From Neoroseomonas marina (GTDB lineage Bacteria; Pseudomonadota; Alphaproteobacteria; Acetobacterales; Acetobacteraceae), in NCBI RefSeq assembly GCF_012927745.1, contig NZ_JABBKX010000002.1, positions 1 through 64,000 on the forward strand: a DNA stretch of 64,000 bases. The letters run 5' to 3'. A model generated the notes under the pieces. It was not told the origin of the DNA. It ran no database searches and was given only the letters and a program-made list of their open reading frames with translations. The first letter of the stretch is position 1; the number at the start of each line of letters is the position of its first letter. Below are positions 40,806-49,437 of this stretch, in pieces. Made by a program: the position numbers and the translations under genes.

Positions 40806-43142
40806 TCAGCCCCCGGGCAGCAGCCTGATGCGCGACTCGGTCGCCGCTTCCACCGCCGCGCGGCTGTAGAGCATCGGCACGTAACGATCCTCCGCCCAGA
40901 GCGGGAAGAGGTCGCGGTAATGCGGGCTCGCGGGATCACCGGACTGGCCGGGGGCGTTGATCGTCCAGCTCGCATCCCAGTTGCCGACGTCGAGCACCAT
41001 CCGCCAGGACACGCCCGACATGACCCGGAAGTCGCTGCCGCGATATCCGTTGTTGTTGATCGTCAGGTTCGACCCGCCCTTCGGCGCCGGCCCGACATCG
41101 AGCCGCGCCGCGAGGTCCGGCGGCGCCAGGCGCGACAGCGGATGGCTGAAATAGCCCTGATGGATGCGGCCCCAGCTCCAGCTTGCGGTGTCCTCGCCCA
41201 TGCGCTGCCGCGCCTCGGCCCAGGCCGCATCGAGGGTGTCGAGCAGCAACGCATCGCGCGCCGCCTTGGGATCGGCGCCGAAGCCCGGATCCGTCGCGGC
41301 CTCGAGCAGTTCCAGATAGAACTGCGTGTCCGGCACGCTCACCAGCGGGGCGAGGCCCGCGGGCCCCAGCCGCTTCGGGATGCCGGGCATGAGGTGATTG
41401 GTGAACCAGATCTCGAACAGCGCCGCCGGACCGCTGCCGGCCGTGAGGCGATGGTCCCAGCCGGCGAGGAAGGCCCGCGCCTCCGCCGCCGCCTCCCCCC
41501 GCACCGCGGCGAGCAACGCGCAGAGCCGCCGCGCCGGCACGCTCAGCACGTCCGTCTGCAGCGCCAGCGTCTCCTCGACCGACCAGCGCTTCTCGCCCGC
41601 GAGCGACTCCGACAGGCGCGCATAGCGGGCGACGTCGGTCCATTCGAAGCCGGTCTTGTGCCGGCGATAATCGAAATCGGGCGGCAGGTTCATCTGATTG
41701 GCGGACCCGACCCAGCCGGCGGCCGGATCGTCGGTGCCCGGCAGCGTCGAGGCCTGGATCGTCCCGGACCATTCGTAGCGCCCGTCGCCCGGCACGGGCA
41801 GCAGCCCGTCCCAGTTCGGGCGCGCGGGAATCTTCGCCGCCGCCTGCCAGGCGATATGCCCGTCGACATCGGCGACGACATGGTTCGTCGAGGGCGCGCC
41901 CCAGCCTTCCAGGGCGTCGCGATACTCCGCGACGTCGCGCGCTGTGAGGTAGGCGAGGCTCGCCATGTAGGCCGCCGTGCCGGGTTCCCACCACACGCTG
42001 CGCAGCGCATAGGCGCGGCGCGCCGTGCGATCGACATGCAGCACCGGGCCGTGGCGCGTGAAGCGCAGCTCCGTCGCCACCGCGTCGCCGTCGCGTACCG
42101 GGATGTGCTCGGTGACCACGCGCATCCGCTCCCAGCCCTCGCCGTAGCGATAGAGGTCGGGATCTGCCTCGTTCAGCTCATAGACGTAGAGGTCTTCCTG
42201 GTCCGACGGATGGATGGTCAGCGAGAAGGCGAGGCGGTCATTGTGCCCGAGGCTGACGCCCGGGATCGCCGGTTCCCCCGCCCCGATCACGTCGAGCCCC
42301 GGTGCCGAGAGATGCGCGACATAGCGCAGCGAGGGCTGGTCATGGACGCGATGCGGGTCGCTCGCGAGGATGGCGCGGCCGGTCGTGGTGCGCGACGGCG
42401 CCAACGCCCAGTTGTTGCTGCCCCACTCCCCGGCCTCCGCCAGCGCCTGCGCCGGATCGGCGCCGTCCATCGGGTGCGGTTCGCAGCCGAGCAGATAGGT
42501 GCGCAGCACCTCGGGCGGAATGACATGCGCCTCGAAGCCGTCGGGAAGCTGCAGCCGCCATTCCGGCTGCAGCCCCTTGTGCAGGCGGTCGGCCTCGATG
42601 CCGAAGCGCGCGACGATGTTCGCGCGCGTCACCTCGGAATCGAGGTTGCGGACCCGGGCATGGGCGCGGCAGCGCACCACGTCCTCGGCTGCCCAGCGCG
42701 CCGGGCGCGTGCCGAGCAGGCGGAACTCCAGCGGCAGGCGCGAAGGCTCGCGCTCCACCAGGTCGACATAGGCGTTGATGCCGGCGACGAAGGCCGCGGT
42801 GCGCGCCTCCGCCTCGGCGCCATAGCAGGCCCATTCGGCCGCCATGTCGCCGCGATACAGCAGCAGCCGCGCGGCGCGGTCGCGCTCGACATAGGCCGGG
42901 CCGAGATCGCCCGCCATCAGCCCGAGCCCACGCTTGCGCCACACATCGATCTGCCACAGCCGGTCGCGCGCGGCGTTGAAGCCCTGCACGAAGAAGGCGT
43001 CGCGCTGGGACGCGGCATAGATGTGCGGGATGCCCCAGCGATCCACCAGGATCTCGGCTTCCGCGCCCAGGCCGGGCAGCGTCAGCGTCTCGTTCGCCGC
43101 GGGCCGCTGCCCATTCCCCAGGTCAGCGACGGATCCGGTCAT
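40806..43142 (-). CDS. Penicillin acylase-family Ntn hydrolase (module A)
   Basis: A 778-residue precursor of the penicillin acylase S45 family. The beta-subunit nucleophile S242 lies in EWGSNNWALAPSRTTTG, where autocleavage before the serine is expected. The N-terminal VDRWGIPHIYAASQRDAFFV and C-terminal GGSNLTINNNGYRGSDFRV segments fit. There is no signal peptide, whereas classical acylases are periplasmic, so it probably works in the cytoplasm on an imported N-acyl compound. Start ATG 43140-43142 is uncertain (ATG at 43149-43151 is possible). It sits 60 bases downstream of prpF in the GntR-acnD-prpF run. Confidence 0.88.
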   Translation of the reverse strand: MTGSVADLGNGQRPAANETLTLPGLGAEAEILVDRWGIPHIYAASQRDAFFVQGFNAARDRLWQIDVWRKRGLGLMAGDLGPAYVERDRAARLLLYRGDMAAEWACYGAEAEARTAAFVAGINAYVDLVEREPSRLPLEFRLLGTRPARWAAEDVVRCRAHARVRNLDSEVTRANIVARFGIEADRLHKGLQPEWRLQLPDGFEAHVIPPEVLRTYLLGCEPHPMDGADPAQALAEAGEWGSNNWALAPSRTTTGRAILASDPHRVHDQPSLRYVAHLSAPGLDVIGAGEPAIPGVSLGHNDRLAFSLTIHPSDQEDLYVYELNEADPDLYRYGEGWERMRVVTEHIPVRDGDAVATELRFTRHGPVLHVDRTARRAYALRSVWWEPGTAAYMASLAYLTARDVAEYRDALEGWGAPSTNHVVADVDGHIAWQAAAKIPARPNWDGLLPVPGDGRYEWSGTIQASTLPGTDDPAAGWVGSANQMNLPPDFDYRRHKTGFEWTDVARYARLSESLAGEKRWSVEETLALQTDVLSVPARRLCALLAAVRGEAAAEARAFLAGWDHRLTAGSGPAALFEIWFTNHLMPGIPKRLGPAGLAPLVSVPDTQFYLELLEAATDPGFGADPKAARDALLLDTLDAAWAEARQRMGEDTASWSWGRIHQGYFSHPLSRLAPPDLAARLDVGPAPKGGSNLTINNNGYRGSDFRVMSGVSWRMVLDVGNWDASWTINAPGQSGDPASPHYRDLFPLWAEDRYVPMLYSRAAVEAATESRIRLLPGG

Positions 43143-43202
43143 GTCACGCATATCCCCTGCACGGCGATGCCCAGTCGTGCAGGGGCGGCGGCGCGGCGTC
43201 AA

Positions 43203-44384
43203 TCACCCCGCGAAGGGCACGTGCACGCGGCCTTCCATCAGCACCCGCGCGCTGCGGCTCATGATCGCCTTGGTCACGGTCCATTGGCCGTTGACCCGCT
43301 GCGCCTTGGACCCCACGCGCAACGTTCCGGAAGGATGACCGAAGCGCACTGCCTCGCGCTCGCCGCCGCCGGCCGCGAGGTTCACCAGCGTGCCCGGCAC
43401 GCAGCCCGCTGTCGCGATGGCAACCGACGCCGTACCCATCATCGCGTGGTGCAGCTTGCCCATCGACATCGCCCGCACCAGCAGGTCGACATCGCCCGCG
43501 CCGATCTTCTTGCCGCTGGAGGCGACGTAGTCCTTCGGCGGAGCGACCCAGGCGACCTTCGGCGTGTGCTGGCGCGCGGCGGCCTCCTCGACCGACTTGA
43601 TCAGGCCCATGCGCACCGCGCCATGCGCGCGGATCGTCTCGAGCTTCGCGAGCAGCGCCGCGTCGCCGTTGATGTCGTCCTGCAGTTCCGTGCCGGTGAA
43701 GCCGAGCGCATCCGCGTTGAGGAAGATCGTCGGGATGCCGGAACTGATCATGGTCGCCTGGAAGGTCCCGACGCCCGGCACCTCCAGCGTGTCCACCAGG
43801 TTGCCGGTGGGGAACATCGACCCGCCGTCGCTGTCGTCGGCCGGGTCCATGAACTCCAGCTGGACCTCGGCGGCGGGGAAGGTCACGCCGTCGAGCTCGA
43901 AGTCGCCGGTCTCCTGCACCTCGCCATTGGTCATCGGCACGTGGGAGACGATGGTCTTGCCGATATTCGCCTGCCAGATGCGCACGATCGCGGTGCCGTC
44001 GCGCGGGATGCGCGCGGGATCGACCAGGCCGTTGCGGATCGCGAAGGGCCCGACCGCGGCCGAGAGATTCCCGCAATTGCCCGACCAGTCGACGAAGGGC
44101 TTGTCGATCGACACCTGGCCGAACAGGTAGTCGACGTCATGGTCCGGCCGCGTGCTGCGGCTGAGGATGACGGTCTTGCTCGTGCTCGACGTCGCCGCCC
44201 CCATGCCGTCGGTCTGCTTGCCATAGGGATCGGGGCTGCCGATCACGCGCAGCAGCAGACGGTCGCGTGCGGGACCGGGAACGCGCGCCACCTCGGGCAG
44301 GTCCTCGAGCACGAAGAACACGCCCTTGCTGGTGCCGCCGCGCATGTAGGTGGCAGGGATCTTGATCTGCGGTGTGAAGCCCAT
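43203..44384 (-). CDS. prpF: 2-methylaconitate cis-trans isomerase PrpF
   Basis: A 393-residue protein of the PrpF / diaminopimelate-epimerase fold. It has PATYMRGGTSKGVFFVLEDL near the N-terminus, SPDPYGKQTDGMGAATSSTS, and VDWSGNCGNLSAAVGPFAI with the active-site cysteine (C104). The C-terminal half has HAMMGTASVAIATAGCVPGT. PrpF lets AcnD feed 2-methylaconitate into the methylcitrate cycle by isomerising the AcnD product. It follows acnD by 30 bases, the usual pair, but prpB and prpC are missing here. Confidence 0.95.
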   Translation of the reverse strand: MGFTPQIKIPATYMRGGTSKGVFFVLEDLPEVARVPGPARDRLLLRVIGSPDPYGKQTDGMGAATSSTSKTVILSRSTRPDHDVDYLFGQVSIDKPFVDWSGNCGNLSAAVGPFAIRNGLVDPARIPRDGTAIVRIWQANIGKTIVSHVPMTNGEVQETGDFELDGVTFPAAEVQLEFMDPADDSDGGSMFPTGNLVDTLEVPGVGTFQATMISSGIPTIFLNADALGFTGTELQDDINGDAALLAKLETIRAHGAVRMGLIKSVEEAAARQHTPKVAWVAPPKDYVASSGKKIGAGDVDLLVRAMSMGKLHHAMMGTASVAIATAGCVPGTLVNLAAGGGEREAVRFGHPSGTLRVGSKAQRVNGQWTVTKAIMSRSARVLMEGRVHVPFAG

Positions 44385-44414
44385 GGTCGTTTCCTGCGAT
44401 CTCGGCGTTCGGGG

Positions 44415-47027
44415 TCAGCTCGCCTGGCGGCCCTGCGGCGCAGCCTCGGCTTCCAGGAAGTCCTGCGCGAAGCGCTGCAGAACGCCGCCGGCCTCGTAGA
44501 TCGAAACCTCCTCGGCGGTGTCGAGCCGGCAGGTGACCGGCACCTGCGTCGTCGTGCCGTCACGGCGATGGATCACCAGCGTGAGCTCCGCGCGCGGCGT
44601 GCGCGCGCCCGTCACGTCATAGGTCTCGGTGCCGTCGAGGCCGAGCGTCAGGCGGGTGGTGCCCGGCTTGAACTCCAGCGGCAGCACCCCCATGCCGATG
44701 AGGTTGGTGCGATGGATGCGCTCGAAGCCCTCGGCCACGATGGCTTCCACGCCCGCGAGCCGCACGCCTTTCGCCGCCCAGTCGCGCGAGGAGCCCTGGC
44801 CGTAATCGGCCCCCGCCACGATGATCAGCGGCTGGCGGCGTTCCATGTAGGTCTCGATCGCTTCCCACATGCGCATGACCTTGCCGTCCGGCTCGACGCG
44901 CGCGAGGGATCCCTTGCGCACGCTACCATCCTCCTTGCGCACCATCTCGTTCATCAGCGTCGGGTTGGCGAAGGTCGCGCGCTGCGCCGTCAGGTGGTCG
45001 CCGCGATGGGTGGCGTAGGAATTGAAGTCCTCCTCCGGCAGGCCCATCCGCGCCAGGTATTCGCCCGCCGCGCTGTCCAGCAGGATGGCGTTGGACGGCG
45101 AGAGATGGTCGGTGGTGATGTTGTCGCCGAGCACCGCGAGCGGGCGCATGCCGCGCAGCGTGCGTTCCCCTGCCAGCGCGCCTTCCCAATAGGGCGGGCG
45201 GCGGATGTAGGTGCTCTGCGGCCGCCAGTCATAGAGCGGGCTGACCTTCCGCCGCGCACCCTTGTTGCCGAACATCGGGGCGTAGACCTTGCGGAACATC
45301 TCCGGCTTCACGGCCGCGGCGACGACGGCATCGATCTCCGCATCGCTCGGCCAGATGTCCTTCAGCCGGATCTCCTTGCCGGCTGCATCGACGCCGAGCA
45401 CGTCGCGCTCGATGTCGAAGCGGATGGTCCCCGCGATGGCATAAGCCACGACCAGTGGCGGAGAGGCGAGGAAGGCCTGCTTCGCGTAGGGATGGATGCG
45501 CCCGTCGAAGTTGCGGTTCCCCGACAGCACGGCGGTCGCATAGAGATCGCGGTCGATGATCTCCTGCTGGATCTTCGGATCCAGCGCGCCCGACATGCCG
45601 TTGCAGGTGGTGCAGGCGAAGGCGACGACGCCGAAGCCCAGCGCTTCCAGGTCCTCGGTCAGCCCGGCCTCATCGAGGTACAGCGCCACCGCCTTGGACC
45701 CCGGCGCGAGCGAGGACTTCACCCAGGGCTTGCGTGCCAGCCCCGCGCGACGGGCGTTGCGCGCCAGCAGCCCGGCGGCGATCACGTTGCGCGGGTTGGA
45801 CGTGTTGGTGCAGGAGGTGATGGCCGCGATGATCACCGCGCCATCCGGCATCAGGCTGCCTTCCTGCGTCACCGGCGCCGCGATTCCGCGCGCCGCGAGG
45901 TCCGAGACCGGCAGGCGGCGATGCGGATTGGACGGCCCGGCCAGCGTGCGCACGACGGTCGAGAGATCGAAGCGCAGCACGCGCTCGTACTGCGCCTTGG
46001 CCAACGTGTCCGACCACAACCCGGCGGCCTTGGCGTAGGTCTCCACCAGCTTCACCTGCGCGTCCTCGCGCCCGGTCAGGCGCAGGTAGTCGATGGTCTG
46101 CTGGTCGATCGAGAACATCGCCGCCGTCGCACCGTATTCCGGCGCCATGTTGGAAATGGTCGCGCGATCGCCGAGCGTCAGGCTCGACGCGCCCGGTCCA
46201 TGGAATTCCAGGTAGGCGCCGACGACCTTCTCCTTGCGCAGGAACTCGGTCAGCGTCAGCACGATGTCCGTCGCCGTGATGCCCGGGCCTGCCTTGCCGG
46301 TCAGCTCCACGCCCACGATGTCCGGCAGCCGCATCCAGGACGCCCGGCCGAGCATGACGTTCTCGGCCTCCAGCCCGCCGACGCCGATGGCGATGACGCC
46401 GAGCGCATCGACATGCGGCGTATGGCTGTCGGTGCCGACCAGCGTATCGGGGAAGGCGACGCCGTCCTGCGTGTAGATGACCGGCGACATCCGCTCCAGG
46501 TTGATCTGGTGCATGATGCCGTTGCCGGGCGGGACGATCTCCATGTTCTCGAAGGCGTGGCGCGTCCACTCGATGAAGTGGAAGCGGTCCTCGTTGCGGC
46601 GATCCTCGATGGCGCGGTTCTTCGCGAAGGCGTCCTTCTCGAAGCCCGCGTGCTCGACGGCCAGCGAGTGGTCGACGATCAACTGCACCGGCACGACCGG
46701 GTTCACCTTGGACGGGTCGCCGCCCTTCTCCGCGATCGCATCGCGCAGGCCCGCCAGGTCCACCAGCGCCGTCTGGCCGAGGATGTCGTGGCAGACCACG
46801 CGCGCGGGATACCAGGGGAAGTCGACGTCGCGCTTGCGCTCGATCAGCTGCTTCAACGCATCGGTCAGCAGCCCCGGCTCGCAGCGCCGCACCAGGTTCT
46901 CCGCCAGCACGCGGGAGGTATAGGGCAGCCCATCATAGGCGCCGGGCGCGATCGCCTCGACGGCGGCGCGCGCGTCGAACCAGTCGAGGCCCGTGCCGGG
47001 CAGGGGCTTGCGGAATTGCGTGTTCAT
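44415..47027 (-). CDS. acnD: Fe/S-dependent 2-methylisocitrate dehydratase AcnD
   Basis: An 870-residue aconitase-family protein. Cluster cysteines C406 (ITSCTNTSNP), C472 and C475 (ACTTCNGMSG) are present, with VGTDSHTPHVDALGVIAIGV near residue 197 and the swivel domain GADYGQGSSRDWAAKG. The adjacent prpF marks it as AcnD rather than housekeeping AcnA. The ATG at 47025-47027 overlaps the GntR stop in an ATGA quartet, which excludes the longer open frame. It acts on 2-methylcitrate from propionyl-CoA or, conceivably, on a related tricarboxylate. Confidence 0.94.
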   Translation of the reverse strand: MNTQFRKPLPGTGLDWFDARAAVEAIAPGAYDGLPYTSRVLAENLVRRCEPGLLTDALKQLIERKRDVDFPWYPARVVCHDILGQTALVDLAGLRDAIAEKGGDPSKVNPVVPVQLIVDHSLAVEHAGFEKDAFAKNRAIEDRRNEDRFHFIEWTRHAFENMEIVPPGNGIMHQINLERMSPVIYTQDGVAFPDTLVGTDSHTPHVDALGVIAIGVGGLEAENVMLGRASWMRLPDIVGVELTGKAGPGITATDIVLTLTEFLRKEKVVGAYLEFHGPGASSLTLGDRATISNMAPEYGATAAMFSIDQQTIDYLRLTGREDAQVKLVETYAKAAGLWSDTLAKAQYERVLRFDLSTVVRTLAGPSNPHRRLPVSDLAARGIAAPVTQEGSLMPDGAVIIAAITSCTNTSNPRNVIAAGLLARNARRAGLARKPWVKSSLAPGSKAVALYLDEAGLTEDLEALGFGVVAFACTTCNGMSGALDPKIQQEIIDRDLYATAVLSGNRNFDGRIHPYAKQAFLASPPLVVAYAIAGTIRFDIERDVLGVDAAGKEIRLKDIWPSDAEIDAVVAAAVKPEMFRKVYAPMFGNKGARRKVSPLYDWRPQSTYIRRPPYWEGALAGERTLRGMRPLAVLGDNITTDHLSPSNAILLDSAAGEYLARMGLPEEDFNSYATHRGDHLTAQRATFANPTLMNEMVRKEDGSVRKGSLARVEPDGKVMRMWEAIETYMERRQPLIIVAGADYGQGSSRDWAAKGVRLAGVEAIVAEGFERIHRTNLIGMGVLPLEFKPGTTRLTLGLDGTETYDVTGARTPRAELTLVIHRRDGTTTQVPVTCRLDTAEEVSIYEAGGVLQRFAQDFLEAEAAPQGRQAS

Positions 47028-47734
47028 GGCTCGCTCCCCGCCGGGCTGGCCCCGGCGATCTGTCGTTCGATGTTGAGGCGGGATGCGCGGATGTGCCGGC
47101 GCATCAGCATCTCGGCCAGTTCGCCGTCGCGCTCGGCGATGGCGTCCAGGATGCGGTGGTGCTCGGCGAAGGCCTGGCGCGGCCGGTTCGGCGATGTCGA
47201 GTACTGGATGCGATACATGCGCGCGAGCTGGTAGAGCTCGTCGCACAGCAGGCGGATCAGCATCCCGTTCCCGCTGCCCTGCACGATGCGGTAGTGGAAG
47301 TCGTAGTCGCCTTCCTGCTGGTAGTAGCCGCGGCCGGCCTGGAAGGCCTCGTCCCGCTCATGCGCCTGCAGCACGTCGCGCAGATCCTGGATCTGCCCAG
47401 GGCGCATGCGTTCGGCCGCCAGGCGGCAGGCGCTGCCTTCCAGCGCCTCGCGGATCTCGTACAGCTCGCTCAGTTCCTGCAGGCTCAGCGAGACGACGCG
47501 CGCGCCCGCATGGGGCACCCGGACCAGCAGCTTCTGCCCTTCGAGGCGGTGCAACGCCTCCCGCAGCGGCCCGCGGCTGATGCCGTAGGCGCGCGCGAGC
47601 TCGGGCTCGGAGATCTTGCTGCCCGGGGCGATGTCGCCCCGGACGATGGCCGACTGGAGCTGGCGAAAGGCGTGGTCCGAGAGCGTCTCCCCCTCGGCCG
47701 CGGCCTCGATCGGCAGTGTCAGCGCCTTGTTCAT
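47024..47734 (-). CDS. GntR-family (FCD domain) regulator of the acnD-prpF operon
   Basis: A 236-residue regulator. The N-terminal winged helix-turn-helix (residues 18-82) has ISEPELARAYGISRGPLREAL followed by LEGQKLLVRVPHAGARVV. The FCD effector domain has DFHYRIVQGSGN and EHHRILDAIAE histidines that usually bind a metal and an organic acid. Translation is coupled to acnD by a 4-base overlap, so it is probably an autoregulated repressor or activator of acnD-prpF-acylase. Two candidate operators lie just before the gene (47736-47807). The ligand may be methylcitrate or another hydroxy acid (inference). Confidence 0.92.
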   Translation of the reverse strand: MNKALTLPIEAAAEGETLSDHAFRQLQSAIVRGDIAPGSKISEPELARAYGISRGPLREALHRLEGQKLLVRVPHAGARVVSLSLQELSELYEIREALEGSACRLAAERMRPGQIQDLRDVLQAHERDEAFQAGRGYYQQEGDYDFHYRIVQGSGNGMLIRLLCDELYQLARMYRIQYSTSPNRPRQAFAEHHRILDAIAERDGELAEMLMRRHIRASRLNIERQIAGASPAGSEP

Positions 47735-47735
47735 G

Positions 47736-47807
47736 TGTCGACAATCCGGCGGGATCGACCCGAAACCCGGGCGCAGATGAGCCCTTCAGGGCCGGATTGT
47801 CAACAAT
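47736..47807. promoter_or_regulatory. Paired palindromic operators before the GntR-acnD-prpF operon
   Basis: Two short palindromes flank the presumed promoter: TGTCGACA at 47736-47743, two bases upstream of the start codon, and ATTGTCAACAAT at 47796-47807. Both fit the GT-Nx-AC pattern bound by GntR/FCD repressors. They also form an outer inverted repeat, GACAATCCGGC (47740-47750) against GCCGGATTGTC (47791-47801), which could favour looping or act as a hairpin in the leader. Confidence 0.5.
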
Positions 47808-47828
47808 GCGCCCTCAGGGCCCGCCGGC

Positions 47829-49406
47829 TCACCCCTTCCGGATGTTGTGGAACAGCGGGAAGCCGTTGAGCATCCCCGTGATGTTCCGCCGGAAGGCGAA
47901 GGGCTGCATCCAGGCGCCGGTCGGGATGTAGGGCACGTCCTCCCAGGCCTGGACCTGGATGTCGCGGGTGATGCGCTGCTGCGCTTCCAGCGTGTCGGCA
48001 TCCATGAATTCGTCGCGCAGCGCCTCGATGCGCGTGGAGGTCGGCCAGCCGTAGGGCCCGTTGCGGCCCAGGCCGCGCACATAGGATTGCGTCGCCGGCG
48101 AGGTCGCGATGATGCCGGGGATGTAGTTGCACCAGACGCTCCAGCCACCGCGGTCCAGGCCCTCGCGGTTGTTCAGCCGCGGCAGCACCGTGCCCCAGTC
48201 GAGCGCCTGGTAGTCGAGGTTGATGCCGACCTTGCGGAACATGTCGGCGGCGAGCTGGCTCATCGCGTTCAGCGACGGCAGGTCGGTCGGCACGACGAAG
48301 ACGACGCGTTCCCCCTTGTAGCCCGCGGCCTCGAGGTCCCGCTTCACCTTGTCGAAGCTGCGCGGGCCGGTCATCACCTCGAGCCCCGCCTCGGTCGCGA
48401 GCGGGCTGCCCGGCAGGAAGAAGCCGCAGCGGTCGTTCCACAGCGACCGCTCCTCCCCCATCACCGCCTGCATGTATTCGGTCTGGTTCACCCCGGCGAG
48501 GAAGGCGCGGCGGATCGCCGGATTGTCGAAGGGCGGCACCAGGTGGTTGAAGCGGATCATGCCCATCAGGCCGCCGCGTTCCTTCGCCTCGACCAGGATG
48601 CTGCGGTTGCGGCGAAGCAGCGGCAGCAGGTCGGGCTGCGGCTGCTCCCACCAGTCGACCTCGCCCGATTGCAGCGCGGCGGCCGCCGTCGCGGCGTCCG
48701 GCAGCGTCACCCATTCGACGCGGTCGATGTAGGCGATCTTGGGCCCGGCCGCGAAGCTGGGCGTGCCGGAGGATCGCGGAACGTAGCCGGTGAACTTCTC
48801 ATAGACGTTGCGCGCGCCGGCGACGCGCTCGCCCGCGATGTAGCGGAACGGCCCGCTGCCCACCATCTCGGTGACCTGGACGTTGGCCGGCGTGGAGGCG
48901 AGGCGTTCCGGCATCACCGGACAGAAGGCGGACGGCTTGGCGAGCGCGGCCGGCAGCAGCGGGAAGGGCTTCTTCAGCCGGAACTGGATCACCTTGTCCG
49001 ACGGCGCGCTCAGCTCCTCGGTCGCCGCGCGCAGCGTCTGCCCGAAGGCGTCGGTCTGCATCCATCGGTTGATGCTGGCCACCGCGTCGCGTGCCAGCAC
49101 CGGCGTGCCGTCGTGGAAGCGCAGCCCCTCGCGCAGAGTCAGCTTCCAGGTCTTGCCGTCATTCTCGATGACATGGCCTTCGACCATCTGCGGCTGCGGC
49201 ATGAAGCTCTCGTCGAGGCCGTAGAGCTGGTCGAAGACCAGGAAGCCATGGTTGCGCGTGACCAGGCCCGTCGTGAAGACCGGGTCGAGCAGCGCAAGAT
49301 CCGCCTGCGGCACGAAGCGGACCGTGGTGCGCTGCTGCGCGCCCGCCGGGGCGGAGAGCGCGGCGGCACCGGCCGCGGCAGTGGCAAGGAAGTCGCGACG
49401 CTTCAT
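47829..49406 (-). CDS. ABC-type peptide/nickel-family solute-binding protein (SBP_bac_5)
   Basis: A 525-residue binding protein. A Tat signal (KRRDFLATAAAGAAALSAPAG, twin Arg at residues 3-4) leads into RFVPQADLALLDPVFTTGLV and the family core DGKTWKLTLREGLRFHDGTP. It resembles oligopeptide/dipeptide receptors, but no cognate permease or ATPase genes are near. ATG 49404-49406 is preceded by GGAGAG at a good distance, so it is preferred to a GTG at 49413-49415. It follows an amidase gene by 31 bases, suggesting uptake of an amide-containing substrate. Confidence 0.92.
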   Translation of the reverse strand: MKRRDFLATAAAGAAALSAPAGAQQRTTVRFVPQADLALLDPVFTTGLVTRNHGFLVFDQLYGLDESFMPQPQMVEGHVIENDGKTWKLTLREGLRFHDGTPVLARDAVASINRWMQTDAFGQTLRAATEELSAPSDKVIQFRLKKPFPLLPAALAKPSAFCPVMPERLASTPANVQVTEMVGSGPFRYIAGERVAGARNVYEKFTGYVPRSSGTPSFAAGPKIAYIDRVEWVTLPDAATAAAALQSGEVDWWEQPQPDLLPLLRRNRSILVEAKERGGLMGMIRFNHLVPPFDNPAIRRAFLAGVNQTEYMQAVMGEERSLWNDRCGFFLPGSPLATEAGLEVMTGPRSFDKVKRDLEAAGYKGERVVFVVPTDLPSLNAMSQLAADMFRKVGINLDYQALDWGTVLPRLNNREGLDRGGWSVWCNYIPGIIATSPATQSYVRGLGRNGPYGWPTSTRIEALRDEFMDADTLEAQQRITRDIQVQAWEDVPYIPTGAWMQPFAFRRNITGMLNGFPLFHNIRKG

Positions 49407-49437
49407 GGCACTCACTCTCCGCTGAGGGCTGACGGGT

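Noticed and set aside
40800..47234. A 2144-codon open frame on the plus strand
   Set aside because: It lies exactly antisense to the acylase, prpF and acnD genes, which are conserved. Long antisense frames arise from the strong third-position GC bias; the translation is Arg/Ala/His-rich with no domain.
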